Source of the DNA: an uncultured Prevotella sp.
GTDB lineage: Bacteria > Bacteroidota > Bacteroidia > Bacteroidales > Bacteroidaceae
Assembly: GCA_937922435.1 (NCBI GenBank)
Contig: CAKZVT010000047.1
Location: 1-64,000, forward strand
DNA: 64,000 nucleotides
Direction of reading: 5' to 3'
The notes below the pieces were generated by a model. That model was not told where the DNA came from. It made no database searches and was given only the letters and a program-made list of their open reading frames with translations. Position numbers and translations under genes: made by a program. This document shows, in pieces, positions 25,330 through 33,414 of the stretch (the first letter of the stretch is position 1; the number at the start of each line of letters is the position of its first letter).

Positions 25330-26175
25330 ATGAAAGAAGTAAGACTTAACAACGGAGTTATGATGCCGGCTGTGGGCTTCGGGGTGTATCAAATACCCGT
25401 GGAGGAGACAGAGCGTTGCGTAAGCGACGCATTGGAGGTGGGCTACCGCATGCTCGACACGGCCTCGTCGTATTTCAACGAGCGGCAGGTGGGCGACGCC
25501 CTGCGCAAGAGCGGCCTGCGCCGCGAGCAGGTGTTTGTCACCACAAAGCTGTGGGTGCAGGACTATGAGTATGACGACGCGCTGCGCGCCTTCGACCTGT
25601 CGATGAAAAACCTCGGCCTTGATTACCTCGACCTGTACCTGCTGCACAAGCCTTACGGCAACTATTACGCCGCATGGCGTGCCGTGGAGAGGCTGTACAA
25701 GGAGGGGCGCATCAGGGCAATCGGCGTGACGAGCTTCTCAAACGAGCGCCTGCAAGACCTCTTCCTGCACAACGAGGTGAAGCCGATGGTCAACCAAATA
25801 GAGACCAACCCACTCTTCCAACAGCGCGAGGCCAACGCCTTCATGCGGCATGAGGGCATACAGCACGAGGCATGGGCACCCTTCGCCGAGGGCAGGCGCG
25901 ACATCTTCAACAACCCTACCGTCAAGGCAATAGCCGACCGCCACGGCAAGACCGCGGCGCAGGTAATGCTCCGCTGGCTCAACCAGCGCGGCGTGGTGGT
26001 TATCCCCAAGAGCGTAAGCAAGGCGCACATGGCCGAGAACCTTGACATATTCGACTTCACGCTCGACGACGAGGATATGCGCCGCATGGCCGTTCTCGAC
26101 ACGGGAAAGAGTCCCATTTACGATGACCAAGACCTCCAGACGGTGCGCGGAATAGGAACTTATAAGATACATTAA
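25330..26175 (+). CDS. Aldo/keto reductase (first copy)
   Basis: A 281-residue NADPH-dependent aldo/keto reductase. The catalytic tetrad is visible: Asp and Tyr in MLDTASSYFNE (near residues 41-46), Lys in TTKLWVQD (near 74) and His in LLHKPYG (near 107). Other signatures are GVTSFSNERL and VVIPKSVSKAHMAEN, which binds NADPH. It is divergent from an AraC regulator and paralogous to the next gene. Substrate unknown. Confidence 0.93.
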   Translation: MKEVRLNNGVMMPAVGFGVYQIPVEETERCVSDALEVGYRMLDTASSYFNERQVGDALRKSGLRREQVFVTTKLWVQDYEYDDALRAFDLSMKNLGLDYLDLYLLHKPYGNYYAAWRAVERLYKEGRIRAIGVTSFSNERLQDLFLHNEVKPMVNQIETNPLFQQREANAFMRHEGIQHEAWAPFAEGRRDIFNNPTVKAIADRHGKTAAQVMLRWLNQRGVVVIPKSVSKAHMAENLDIFDFTLDDEDMRRMAVLDTGKSPIYDDQDLQTVRGIGTYKIH

Positions 26176-26181
26176 TTAAGT

Positions 26182-26362
26182 GACACCCACCCCAACCCTC
26201 CCGAAAGGAGGGAGCTTTGAAGTGACACCTACTCCAAACCCCTCCCCAAGGGAGGGGTTTTGATATGCCTCAGGGGTATTGTCTGTATATCAGGCTCATT
26301 GGACTTATACGCTATCAGGGGTAATTAAGCCCCCTCCCTTCGGGAGGGTTGGGGTGGGTGTA
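26182..26362. repeat. Family A composite with three arms between aldo/keto reductases
   Basis: Two reverse arms (26182-26217 and 26222-26264) followed by one forward arm (26328-26362). The first and last have intact G motifs; the second is degenerate. The inner words GTTTTGATATGCC and GTAATTAAGC match other pairs. The extra reverse arm suggests a nested or duplicated insertion. Confidence 0.88.
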
Positions 26363-26396
26363 AGGTCTATTGGATTGGTTTTTTTATTCAATAAAT

Positions 26397-27242
26397 ATGG
26401 AATATACAACATTAAGCAACGGTGTCAAGATGCCGTTACTGGGCTACGGAGTGTATCTCGTAAGCCCGGAAGAGTGTGAACGTTGCGTGCTCGACGATAT
26501 AAGTACGGGTTACCGCCTCATAGATACGGCGCAGGCTTATTACAACGAGGAAGGTGTCGGCGCGGCGATAGCAAAGTGCGGCGTGCCGCGCGACGAGCTT
26601 TTTATTGTTACGAAAGTTTGGCTTACCAACGCCGGAGAGGAGAAAGCTGCGCTAAGCATCGACGAGTCGCTGCGCAAGTTGCGTACAGACTACATCGACC
26701 TGCTGCTCATCCATCAGCCTTACGGCGACGTGTACGGCTCGTGGCGGGCAATGGAGAAGGCTTACAAGGATGGCAAAGTGAGGGCCATAGGCGTATCAAA
26801 CTTCCAGAAAGGACGCTTCTACGACTTTGCATATCACGCCGACGTGAAGCCAATGGTCAACCAGTTGCAGTGCAACGCCGTGATGCAGCAGGACAGCATA
26901 CAGCCCGTATTGGCAGAATTTGGCACGAAGATGATGGCCTGGGGACCGCTCGGCGGCCAAGGCTCTGACGCCATATTCGGCAACGAAACGCTGAAACAAA
27001 TCGGCGGAAAGTATGGCAAGACGGCCTCGCAGGTGGCCTTGCGCTGGCTGACGCAGCGTGGCATAGTTGCCATTCCGAAGAGTACGCACCGTGAAAGGAT
27101 GGCCGCTAACCTTGACATCTTCGACTTCCGCCTTACCGACGGCGACATGTCGACCATTGCCAAGCTGAACATGCACGATGAAGGAGCGGTGAACTTCAAC
27201 GACCCGGCGTTCATCAAGATGCTAATTGATACGTACAAGTAA
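26397..27242 (+). CDS. Aldo/keto reductase (second copy)
   Basis: A 281-residue aldo/keto reductase, same length as its neighbour. The tetrad is in LIDTAQAYYNE, VTKVWLTN and LLIHQPYG. NADPH-binding end is IVAIPKSTHRERMAANL. The start MEYTTLSNGVK is chosen by alignment with the first copy and because a longer frame would run into the repeat. The two copies are clearly diverged, so the duplication is not recent. Confidence 0.93.
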   Translation: MEYTTLSNGVKMPLLGYGVYLVSPEECERCVLDDISTGYRLIDTAQAYYNEEGVGAAIAKCGVPRDELFIVTKVWLTNAGEEKAALSIDESLRKLRTDYIDLLLIHQPYGDVYGSWRAMEKAYKDGKVRAIGVSNFQKGRFYDFAYHADVKPMVNQLQCNAVMQQDSIQPVLAEFGTKMMAWGPLGGQGSDAIFGNETLKQIGGKYGKTASQVALRWLTQRGIVAIPKSTHRERMAANLDIFDFRLTDGDMSTIAKLNMHDEGAVNFNDPAFIKMLIDTYK

Positions 27243-27371
27243 AATCAAAAGGTAAAAGGGTAAAAAGGTAAAACACAAAAATAAAGGTAAAAGGGTAAAA
27301 AAGTAAAAAGGTAAAACCTGTCATGCGCAGTCGTTTTACCTTTTTACTTTTTTACCCTTTTACCTTTACAA
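27243..27371. repeat. Class C inverted word array (GGTAAAAGGG type)
   Basis: The left arm has repeated AGGTAAAAGGGTAAAAAGG words (27250-27317); the right arm (27333-27368) has their reverse complement. The right arm contains the stop codon of purT on the minus strand. The gene ends on both sides converge here, so it may also terminate transcription. Confidence 0.8.
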
Positions 27372-28523
27372 TACGGTTGCTGCCAGCCTCTTGGCCTTGT
27401 CCCTCAAGGCTGTTGTGTCTGCGTCGGTGTCGCCGTAACAGAGCACAACGCCCATGCGGCGGCCTACGTGTTGCTGTTGTTTTCCGAATATGCGCAGGCG
27501 AGTGTAGTCCTCTTTCAGCACGTCGAGCATGTTGTATTGCGGCTCATGGTCGGCCTCTTCCTTAGCCAGTACGACCGCGCTCACCCCGGCGTGTTCAAGG
27601 TGTATGGCCGGGATTGGCAACCCCATGACGGCGCGGAAGTGCAGTTCAAACTCGTTAAGGTTGAGCGTATGGCCGAGCGTTACCATGCCCGTGTCGTGGG
27701 GACGGGGTGAAAGTTCGGAGAAGATGACACCCTTGTCCTTGCTCAAAAAGAACTCAACGCCCCATATTCCGGCACCTGTCAGCGCCCCAGTCACGGCCTC
27801 CGCCATGCGCTCGGCTTCCTTCAGGTCGGCCTCGGGGATGGCATACGGCTGCCAACTCTCGCGGTAGTCGCCGCCTTTCTGCACGTGTCCGATGGGCGGA
27901 CAGAACAGGGTGGGGCCGTTCTTCTGCGTCACCGTGAGCAGGGTAAACTCGCTGTCGAAGTGGATAAACTCCTCTATTATGATTTCCTTTACGTCGCCCC
28001 GGCTGCCTTCCATCGCCGCGTTGAAGGCCGTTTCGAGTTCGTCTGCGCTCTTGACCACGCTCTGGCCGTGGCCGGATGACGACATGAGGGGCTTTATTAC
28101 GCATGGGAAACCTATTTCCTTGGAGTGCTCTTTCAGTTCGTCAAGCGTCTTGGCGTAGAAGTATTTGGCCGTTTTCAGGCCGAGTTCCTTGGCTGCCAGG
28201 TCGCGTATTGCCTTGCGGTTCATTGTGAAGTTGACCGCCCTCGCGCTGGGCACAACCTGTATTCCCTGCTCCTCGAAGCCGAAGAGGCGTTCCGTGCGGA
28301 TGGCTTCTATCTCCGGGACGATGATGTCCGGCCGGTGTTTCTCAACCACTTTGTCGAGCGCGTCGCCGTCAAGCATGTTGAAAACTTCGCACTCGTCGGC
28401 CACCTGCATTGCCGGAGCGTTGGCGTAACGGTCGCAGGCTACAACGTACTGGCCGGCCCTCTTGGCGGCGATTACAAACTCTTTGCCCAGTTCTCCCGAG
28501 CCTAACAATAGTATTTTCTTCAT
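27366..28523 (-). CDS. purT: Formate-dependent phosphoribosylglycinamide formyltransferase
   Basis: A 385-residue ATP-grasp enzyme that makes formyl-GAR from GAR, formate and ATP in purine synthesis. Landmarks are LLGSGELGKEF near residue 6, PEIEAIRTERL near 71, the ATP-grasp lysine and loop VIKPLMSSSGHGQSVV near 143, and GVEFFLSKDKGVIFSELSPRPHDTGMVTL near 255. Length matches PurT (about 390). A small gene lies upstream on the same strand. Confidence 0.95.
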   Translation of the reverse strand: MKKILLLGSGELGKEFVIAAKRAGQYVVACDRYANAPAMQVADECEVFNMLDGDALDKVVEKHRPDIIVPEIEAIRTERLFGFEEQGIQVVPSARAVNFTMNRKAIRDLAAKELGLKTAKYFYAKTLDELKEHSKEIGFPCVIKPLMSSSGHGQSVVKSADELETAFNAAMEGSRGDVKEIIIEEFIHFDSEFTLLTVTQKNGPTLFCPPIGHVQKGGDYRESWQPYAIPEADLKEAERMAEAVTGALTGAGIWGVEFFLSKDKGVIFSELSPRPHDTGMVTLGHTLNLNEFELHFRAVMGLPIPAIHLEHAGVSAVVLAKEEADHEPQYNMLDVLKEDYTRLRIFGKQQQHVGRRMGVVLCYGDTDADTTALRDKAKRLAATVL

Positions 28524-28526
28524 TTC

Positions 28527-28826
28527 TTATTTGTCGATTAATTGTTTCACCATCTGCCATTCGGGCGAAACCGCCATCTTGCGGAGGTTGGCTTCGATTA
28601 TTTTCAGCATTGTCTCGTTGCTTACGTGGCGTTCCCTTGCGATGTCTTCAAGTGGCTTCACGTCGTTGCCGAACAGCCCGTAATACTGTTGCAGCATGTC
28701 TTCGTCGTCGGCGTAGACAAGGTGCATGATGTGCTTTATGTAGTGTTCCACCTTCTCGCTTACGCACTGCGGCTCCTTGCCGAGGCGTATGAGGAAGTCT
28801 TGGAGTTCTTCGGATAGTGCGTCCAT
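28527..28826 (-). CDS. Small protein of unknown function upstream of purT
   Basis: A 99-residue acidic helical protein. The segment DIARERHVSNETMLKIIEANLRKMA resembles a helix-turn-helix but is not diagnostic. It ends three bases before the purT start, so the two are probably co-transcribed. No family recognised. Confidence 0.65.
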   Translation of the reverse strand: MDALSEELQDFLIRLGKEPQCVSEKVEHYIKHIMHLVYADDEDMLQQYYGLFGNDVKPLEDIARERHVSNETMLKIIEANLRKMAVSPEWQMVKQLIDK

Positions 28827-28831
28827 GGTTG

Positions 28832-28921
28832 TTTGCGGTTATACGGTTTTACGGTTATGAGGTTTTAAGGTGGTTCTAAATATGAAACCGTATAACCCTA
28901 AAACCTCATAACCTTATGACC
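28832..28921. repeat. Class C inverted word array (GGTTTTACGGTTATG type)
   Basis: The left arm has TACGGTTTTACGGTTATGAGG-like words; the right arm has CCTAAAACCTCATAACC in reverse complement. It lies between rmlB and the small gene upstream of purT. Confidence 0.75.
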
Positions 28922-28928
28922 GAATACG

Positions 28929-30077
28929 TCATCTGTTGCCGTACATCTGCTCGTAATACTTCTGGTAATCGCCGCTGGTTACCTCGTTCACCCAGTCTTG
29001 GTGCTCCAAGTTCCAACGTATTGTCTTGACGATGCCGTCGGCGAACATGGTCTCAGGATACCAGCCAAGCTCGTTCTTGATTTTCGTCGGGTCGATAGCG
29101 TAACGCTGGTCGTGGCCGAGGCGGTCGGTAACGAACGTGATGAGGCTGTCGTTAATCCAGCTTATGTCGATGTCTCCGTTGGCGTCTTTCACCTGTTTTT
29201 TCAGTATGTTGCGCAGGCTCTTGTCATCGGCCATCATGTCGTGGATGGTCTTTATGGTGAGCTTTACAATGTCGATGTTCTTCATCTCGTTGTGTCCGCC
29301 TACGTTGTACACCTCTCCGTCGCGTCCTTCACGCACCACAAGGTCTATTGCCTTGCAGTGGTCTTCTACATAAAGCCAGTCCCTTATGTTGTCGCCTTTG
29401 CCGTAAACGGGCAGTTGCTTGCCTTCGAGTATGTTGTTGATAATCAACGGAATAAGTTTCTCCGGGAAGTGATACGGGCCGTAATTGTTGGAACAACGCG
29501 TGATGGTAACAGGCATGTGGTAGGTGTCGTGGTAAGCCTTTACTATCATGTCGGCGCTTGTTTTCGAAGCACTGTACGGGCTGTGGGGGCACAACGGGGT
29601 GTCTTCGGTGAAGTAACCTTCCGCTCCAAGCGAGCCGTACACTTCGTCGGTGCTCACTTGATGGAAGCGTTTGCCCTCTTTCCAGACGGGATAACCCGTC
29701 GCATCCTTGCCCATAACCCACGCCCGGCGGGCTGCATCGAGCAGGTTTTGTGTGCCAAGTATGTTGGTCTCGAGGAACAGTTGGGGGGTCTCTATGCTGC
29801 GGTCAACGTGGCTTTCGGCTGCGAAGTTCACCACATAGTCTATGTCGTTTTCGGCGAAAAGGCGGTCGGCCAGTTCGCGGTCGCGTATGTCTCCGTGTAC
29901 GAATACGCACCTCTTGCCGTCGATGTCGTCCTTTATTGTGCCGTAGTTGCCTGCATATGTCAGCAGGTCGAGCACTATTACCTTGATGTCTTCATCCTTA
30001 TACTTCTTGTAAAGAAGGTATTTGATGAAGTTGGAGCCGATAAATCCGGCGGCGCCTGTCACTAAATAAGTCTTCAT
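28929..30077 (-). CDS. rfbB: dTDP-glucose 4,6-dehydratase
   Basis: A 382-residue short-chain dehydrogenase that makes dTDP-4-keto-6-deoxyglucose. It has the NAD motif TGAAGFIGSNF at residue 7, the catalytic TDE within STDEVYGSLG near residue 142, and YxxxK as YSASK near residue 172. Its product is the substrate of the FdtA-like isomerase at 12173, so it may feed that pathway as well as rhamnose. No rfbA, C or D is next to it. Length is slightly above the usual 355. Confidence 0.95.
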   Translation of the reverse strand: MKTYLVTGAAGFIGSNFIKYLLYKKYKDEDIKVIVLDLLTYAGNYGTIKDDIDGKRCVFVHGDIRDRELADRLFAENDIDYVVNFAAESHVDRSIETPQLFLETNILGTQNLLDAARRAWVMGKDATGYPVWKEGKRFHQVSTDEVYGSLGAEGYFTEDTPLCPHSPYSASKTSADMIVKAYHDTYHMPVTITRCSNNYGPYHFPEKLIPLIINNILEGKQLPVYGKGDNIRDWLYVEDHCKAIDLVVREGRDGEVYNVGGHNEMKNIDIVKLTIKTIHDMMADDKSLRNILKKQVKDANGDIDISWINDSLITFVTDRLGHDQRYAIDPTKIKNELGWYPETMFADGIVKTIRWNLEHQDWVNEVTSGDYQKYYEQMYGNR

Positions 30078-30097
30078 TTTGTTGGCTGTTTTGTTGG

Positions 30098-30222
30098 GTT
30101 TTACGGTTTTCGGGTTTTATGGTTATGCGGTTTGGGGCTTTACGGTTGTGTTGTTTATGGTGCGATATGTGGCATAACCTCACAACCTTACAACCTCATA
30201 ACCGTATTACCGTATATATATA
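30098..30222. repeat. Class C inverted word array (GGTTTTACGG type)
   Basis: The left part has GGGTTTTACGGTTTTCGGG and GGTTATGCGG words; the right part has CATAACCTCACAACC and CCTCATAACCG words in reverse complement. It lies between the phosphoesterase gene and rfbB. Its words are close to those at 28832-28921 and 30757-30842. Confidence 0.75.
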
Positions 30223-30234
30223 ACTCTGTTTTTG

Positions 30235-30753
30235 TCAAAAAATTGTGTCGCCGCAGCGTCTCGGGTCGTTGAGCGTAACTACTTCAAGGTCTTTGAAGTC
30301 GTTGCCGTCCACGGTCAGGCGGACGATGGTCCGTTCCCTGTGCCATCCTTGCAGGCCGGCCGCTCCGGGGTTTATGTGGAGCAGGTTGAGCGTCTTGTCG
30401 TACTTCACTTTCAGTATGTGCGAGTGTCCGGAGATGAAAAGCCGTGGCGGACTGGCGTAGATTGAGGCGCGTATGCTGGCGTCGTAGTTGCCGGGATAGC
30501 CTCCGATGTGCTTCATCAGCACGTCGGCATCTTCGCATTTCCACCTTAGTTTTTCGGGGAACATGCGCCGCAGGTCGCCTCCGTCGCAGTTTCCGCAGAC
30601 TGCACGCAGCATGCGGAACTCCGCCAGACGCTCCGCAACTTCCATCGAGCCGATGTCTCCTGCGTGCCAAATTTCGTCGCACGGCTCGAAGTAATGCAGG
30701 TATTTGTCGTCCCAGTAGGAGTGAGTGTCGCTGATGATGCCGATTTTTTTCAT
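30235..30753 (-). CDS. YfcE/MJ0936-family metallophosphoesterase
   Basis: A 172-residue calcineurin-like phosphoesterase. The metal-binding motifs are all present: DTH in IGIISDTHSYW at residue 9, GD in WHAGDIGS near 33, GNCD near 54, and GHSH in LFISGHSH near 109. The family hydrolyses phosphodiesters; the natural substrate is not known from sequence. Length is typical. Confidence 0.9.
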   Translation of the reverse strand: MKKIGIISDTHSYWDDKYLHYFEPCDEIWHAGDIGSMEVAERLAEFRMLRAVCGNCDGGDLRRMFPEKLRWKCEDADVLMKHIGGYPGNYDASIRASIYASPPRLFISGHSHILKVKYDKTLNLLHINPGAAGLQGWHRERTIVRLTVDGNDFKDLEVVTLNDPRRCGDTIF

Positions 30754-30756
30754 GTC

Positions 30757-30842
30757 AGTATGCGGTTTTACGGTTGTAGGGCCATACGGTTATACGGTAT
30801 TGCGACCGTATAACCGCATGACCTTAAAACCTTATAACCCTA
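30757..30842. repeat. Class C inverted word array (ACGGTTATACGG type)
   Basis: The left arm GGTTTTACGG, GGTTATACGGTAT and the right arm ACCGTATAACCGCATG, CCTTATAACCC are complementary. The stop codon of the kinase-like gene (30832) lies inside the right end, so its last residues are set by the array. Confidence 0.75.
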
Positions 30843-31461
30843 CATTAAGTTTCTTCTTTATGAACTCTTTTATGAACTCTTCCGTGCCTTCCATGCCCAG
30901 TATGCTGGAGTTTATGCAAAGGTCGTAAGACCTGCTGTGCCCCCATTCCTTGCCGGTGTAGTAGTTGTAGTAAGACGAACGGGTAGATTCCTTGCTCTCG
31001 ATGATTTTCTTCGCCTCGTCCTCCGTGCAGTTGTGACGTTTGCATACGCGGCTGATGCGCTCGTCAAGGTCGGCCGTAATGAATACGCTTACGGTGTTCT
31101 TGAAGTCGCGCAGCACGTAGTCGGCGCAGCGTCCCACGAACACGCACGAGTGTTCCGACGCCGCCTTGCGTATGGCGTCGCTTTGGAACTGGAACAGGCT
31201 TTCCTGCGACAGCTTGTTGCTATAGAAGTTGTTGTCTGACACGAACGGTGCGTGCATGTGGAACAACGAGCGGAAAAAGCCTTTCTTCTCGTCGTTCTGT
31301 TCAAAGAACTTCTCGCTGAAGCCGCTTTCCTTGGCGGCGAGGTTAAGCAGTTCGCGGTCGTAGAAGTTGCACCCGAAGTCCTTGGCCAGCATCTTGGCGA
31401 TGATTAGTCCGCCGCTGCCCAGCTGCCTTCCTACGTTGATTATTATCTTTTTGTCGTCCAT
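30832..31461 (-). CDS. Cytidylate-kinase-like family protein
   Basis: A 209-residue P-loop kinase-like protein of the group that resembles cytidylate kinase but is distinct from Cmk. The P-loop region is NVGRQLGSGGLIIAK near residue 9, followed by NFYDRELLNLAAKESG and VFVGRCADYVL near residue 112. True cmk is at 4637, so this copy probably has another role. A family A repeat lies 15 bases upstream. Confidence 0.85.
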   Translation of the reverse strand: MDDKKIIINVGRQLGSGGLIIAKMLAKDFGCNFYDRELLNLAAKESGFSEKFFEQNDEKKGFFRSLFHMHAPFVSDNNFYSNKLSQESLFQFQSDAIRKAASEHSCVFVGRCADYVLRDFKNTVSVFITADLDERISRVCKRHNCTEDEAKKIIESKESTRSSYYNYYTGKEWGHSRSYDLCINSSILGMEGTEEFIKEFIKKKLNVGL

Positions 31462-31475
31462 AACGATATTTATTT

Positions 31476-31602
31476 GAGACCTACCCCAAACCCCTCCCGA
31501 AGGGAAGGGCTTTTGAATGCACTTGCAGGGGAAGCCTTGTTATTTGCTATATGTTGCTTTGGCTGTCCAAGCTCCCTCCCTTGGGGATGGTTGGGGTGGG
31601 TA
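31476..31602. repeat. Family A inverted repeat pair upstream of the kinase-like gene
   Basis: A reverse arm at 31476-31515 and a forward arm at 31569-31602. Both are slightly degenerate in the G motif (one tract broken). The forward arm is inside the 3' end of the MATE gene on the opposite strand and is translated. Confidence 0.85.
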
Positions 31603-32956
31603 TTGCCTGCATCTGCCTCTTGAATTTCCTCATGTACTTCGCCATCATGTAGAATGCCACAATGGCCGCTACGGCGTCGGATATTGGCATCGCCGTCCAT
31701 ACGCCGTCCACATTCATGATAGGTGGAAGTATTACGAGCAGCGGCAGCAGGAACAGCATCTGGCGCGATAGCGACAGGAAAATGCTGATTTTGGCCTTGC
31801 CGATGCACTGGAAGAAGTTGGTTATTACCATCTGGCAACCCACTATTGGGAAGGCCAGCATGTGTATCCTTATACCCTCAATGGCTAAGTCTATGAGGTG
31901 CTTGTCTGTCGTGAAGAGGCGTGCGCACTGGTAAGGGAAGAACTCGGCGATGACGAAGCCCGTAGTCGTTATTGCCGTGGCGGTGAGCATTGCGATTTTC
32001 AACACGCGCATCAGGCGGTCGAACCGCTGCGCGCCGTAGTTGTAACCGGCTATTGGGAGCATTCCCTGGTTTAGTCCGATTGTCACCATCACGAAGATGA
32101 ACGACACCTTGCTGGCTATGCCGTATGCGCCTACGGCCATGTCGCCGCCGTAGTGTGACAGTCCGGCGTTGATGAATATTACCACCACGCAGGCGCACAC
32201 GTTCATCGCGAAGGGCGACATGCCTATGCTCGTGATGTTTTTCACGATGTCGCTTTTCAGCTTGTATATGCCCCGCTGGAAGTGTAAGATTTCCTCCTGG
32301 TTGCTGAACAGCTTGATTTGCCACAGCAGTGCTACGAGCTGCGACAGGATGGTTGCCAGCGCGGCGCCCTGTATTCCCATGCCCATAGGCCAGATGAAGA
32401 TGGGCGCAAGCACAATGTTGAGTATGACGGTTAGTATTGTCGCCGCCATTGCCTGCTTGGGTTTGCTGGCCGCGCGGAGCACGGCGTTCATGCCGAGGAA
32501 CGTCTGCGACACTACGTTGCCTGCCAGGATTACCAGCATGTAGTCGCGTGCGTAAGGTATGGTGTTCTCGCTCGCGCCGAAGAAATAGAGTATGGGGTCG
32601 AGGAAAAGCAGTGTGACGATGCCGAAGGCTACGCCCACCACCAAGTTGAGCGTGAAGCTGTTGCCGAATATGTGTTCGGCCATCTTGTAGTCTTTCTGCC
32701 CCAATTTCACCGAGATGCACGTCGAAGAGCCGATGCCGACGGCGGCTCCGAAGGCCGCCGATAGGTTCATCAGGGGGAACGTTATAGCCAAGCCGGATAT
32801 TGCCAGTGCGCCGACGCCTTGGCCGATGAAGATGCTGTCAATCATGTTGTACAGCGAGGAGGCCGTCATCGCTATGATGGCCGGCAAGGCGTATTGGGCC
32901 AGCAGCTTGCCTACCGGCTTCGTCCCAAGTTCAAGTGTTGCCTGTTTGTTATCCAT
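31547..32956 (-). CDS. MATE-family exporter with repeat-encoded tail
   Basis: A protein of 469 residues with about twelve membrane helices and MATE features, for example YNMIDSIFIGQGVGALAISGLAI near residue 37 and the second half repeat after residue 235. MATE proteins export drugs or metabolites by sodium or proton antiport. Oddity: after KRQMQA the C-terminus reads IPTPTIPKGGSLDSQSNI, which is encoded by the family A arm at 31569-31602. Start MDNKQATLEL; an in-frame ATG three codons upstream is possible. A full promoter lies at 32979-33009. Confidence 0.9.
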   Translation of the reverse strand: MDNKQATLELGTKPVGKLLAQYALPAIIAMTASSLYNMIDSIFIGQGVGALAISGLAITFPLMNLSAAFGAAVGIGSSTCISVKLGQKDYKMAEHIFGNSFTLNLVVGVAFGIVTLLFLDPILYFFGASENTIPYARDYMLVILAGNVVSQTFLGMNAVLRAASKPKQAMAATILTVILNIVLAPIFIWPMGMGIQGAALATILSQLVALLWQIKLFSNQEEILHFQRGIYKLKSDIVKNITSIGMSPFAMNVCACVVVIFINAGLSHYGGDMAVGAYGIASKVSFIFVMVTIGLNQGMLPIAGYNYGAQRFDRLMRVLKIAMLTATAITTTGFVIAEFFPYQCARLFTTDKHLIDLAIEGIRIHMLAFPIVGCQMVITNFFQCIGKAKISIFLSLSRQMLFLLPLLVILPPIMNVDGVWTAMPISDAVAAIVAFYMMAKYMRKFKRQMQAIPTPTIPKGGSLDSQSNI

Positions 32957-32978
32957 AAAAATCATTCTTTATCGGGTG

Positions 32979-33009
32979 CAAAGATAGTGCAAACCGAGCG
33001 GATTGCAAA
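32979..33009 (-). promoter_or_regulatory. Promoter for the MATE gene
   Basis: TATCTTTG at 32979-32986 and TTTG at 33006-33009 on the minus strand, gap 19. The leader is about 15-20 nt. Confidence 0.7.
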
Positions 33010-33170
33010 ATAAAAGGAAGTGAAACGGACTTTTATTTTCATTCCTGAGGTGCAGCCTATATTATCAAAAGTTACTGCAAAAAGTTGATACGGTGAAGTG
33101 AAAAGCTGAAAAAACATTGTAACCGGCGTTCTTGTATTCTTCAATGTTTTTTTAATTGACGGCGAATTGC

Positions 33171-33238
33171 ATTGCAAAAGGCCGTCAATTGCAACGTAAA
33201 AGGCCGTCTTTTGCAGGCTAAAAGACGGCCTTTTGTAA
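33171..33238. repeat. Family B multi-hairpin repeat, locus 7
   Basis: GCAAAAGGCCGTCAATTGCA, then AAAGGCCGTCTTTTGC / AAAAGACGGCCTTTTG. The right flank GTTGATTGTCAGGAGGTTAC is a clear copy of the family flank. It lies in the 458-base stretch between the MATE promoter and the lipoprotein gene. Confidence 0.85.
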
Positions 33239-33350
33239 AGTTGTTGATTGTCAGGAGGTTACGAGGTTCGCACCGATGCCGGTGCGTATGGCCGCCGGCC
33301 GTGCTTTAGATGTGCGCCGTGCGTAGTGCCGGTGGCGGCTTGCAAACGAA

Positions 33351-33380
33351 AAAGGTGCGCCCGTTATCGGGCGCACCTTT
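33351..33380 (-). terminator. Rho-independent terminator of the lipoprotein gene
   Basis: Stem AAAGGTGCGCCCG / CGGGCGCACCTTT with a four-base loop, followed on the minus strand by TTTTTCG. It lies 35 bases after the stop codon. Confidence 0.8.
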
Positions 33381-33414
33381 GGTTGCATATATGCCGCTTT
33401 GCGGCTCAATGTCG

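Noticed and set aside
28998..30065. A 355-codon open frame on the strand opposite rfbB
   Set aside because: It lies wholly inside rfbB, mirrors its codon pattern, and encodes nothing recognisable. High-GC third positions in the true gene produce such antisense frames.
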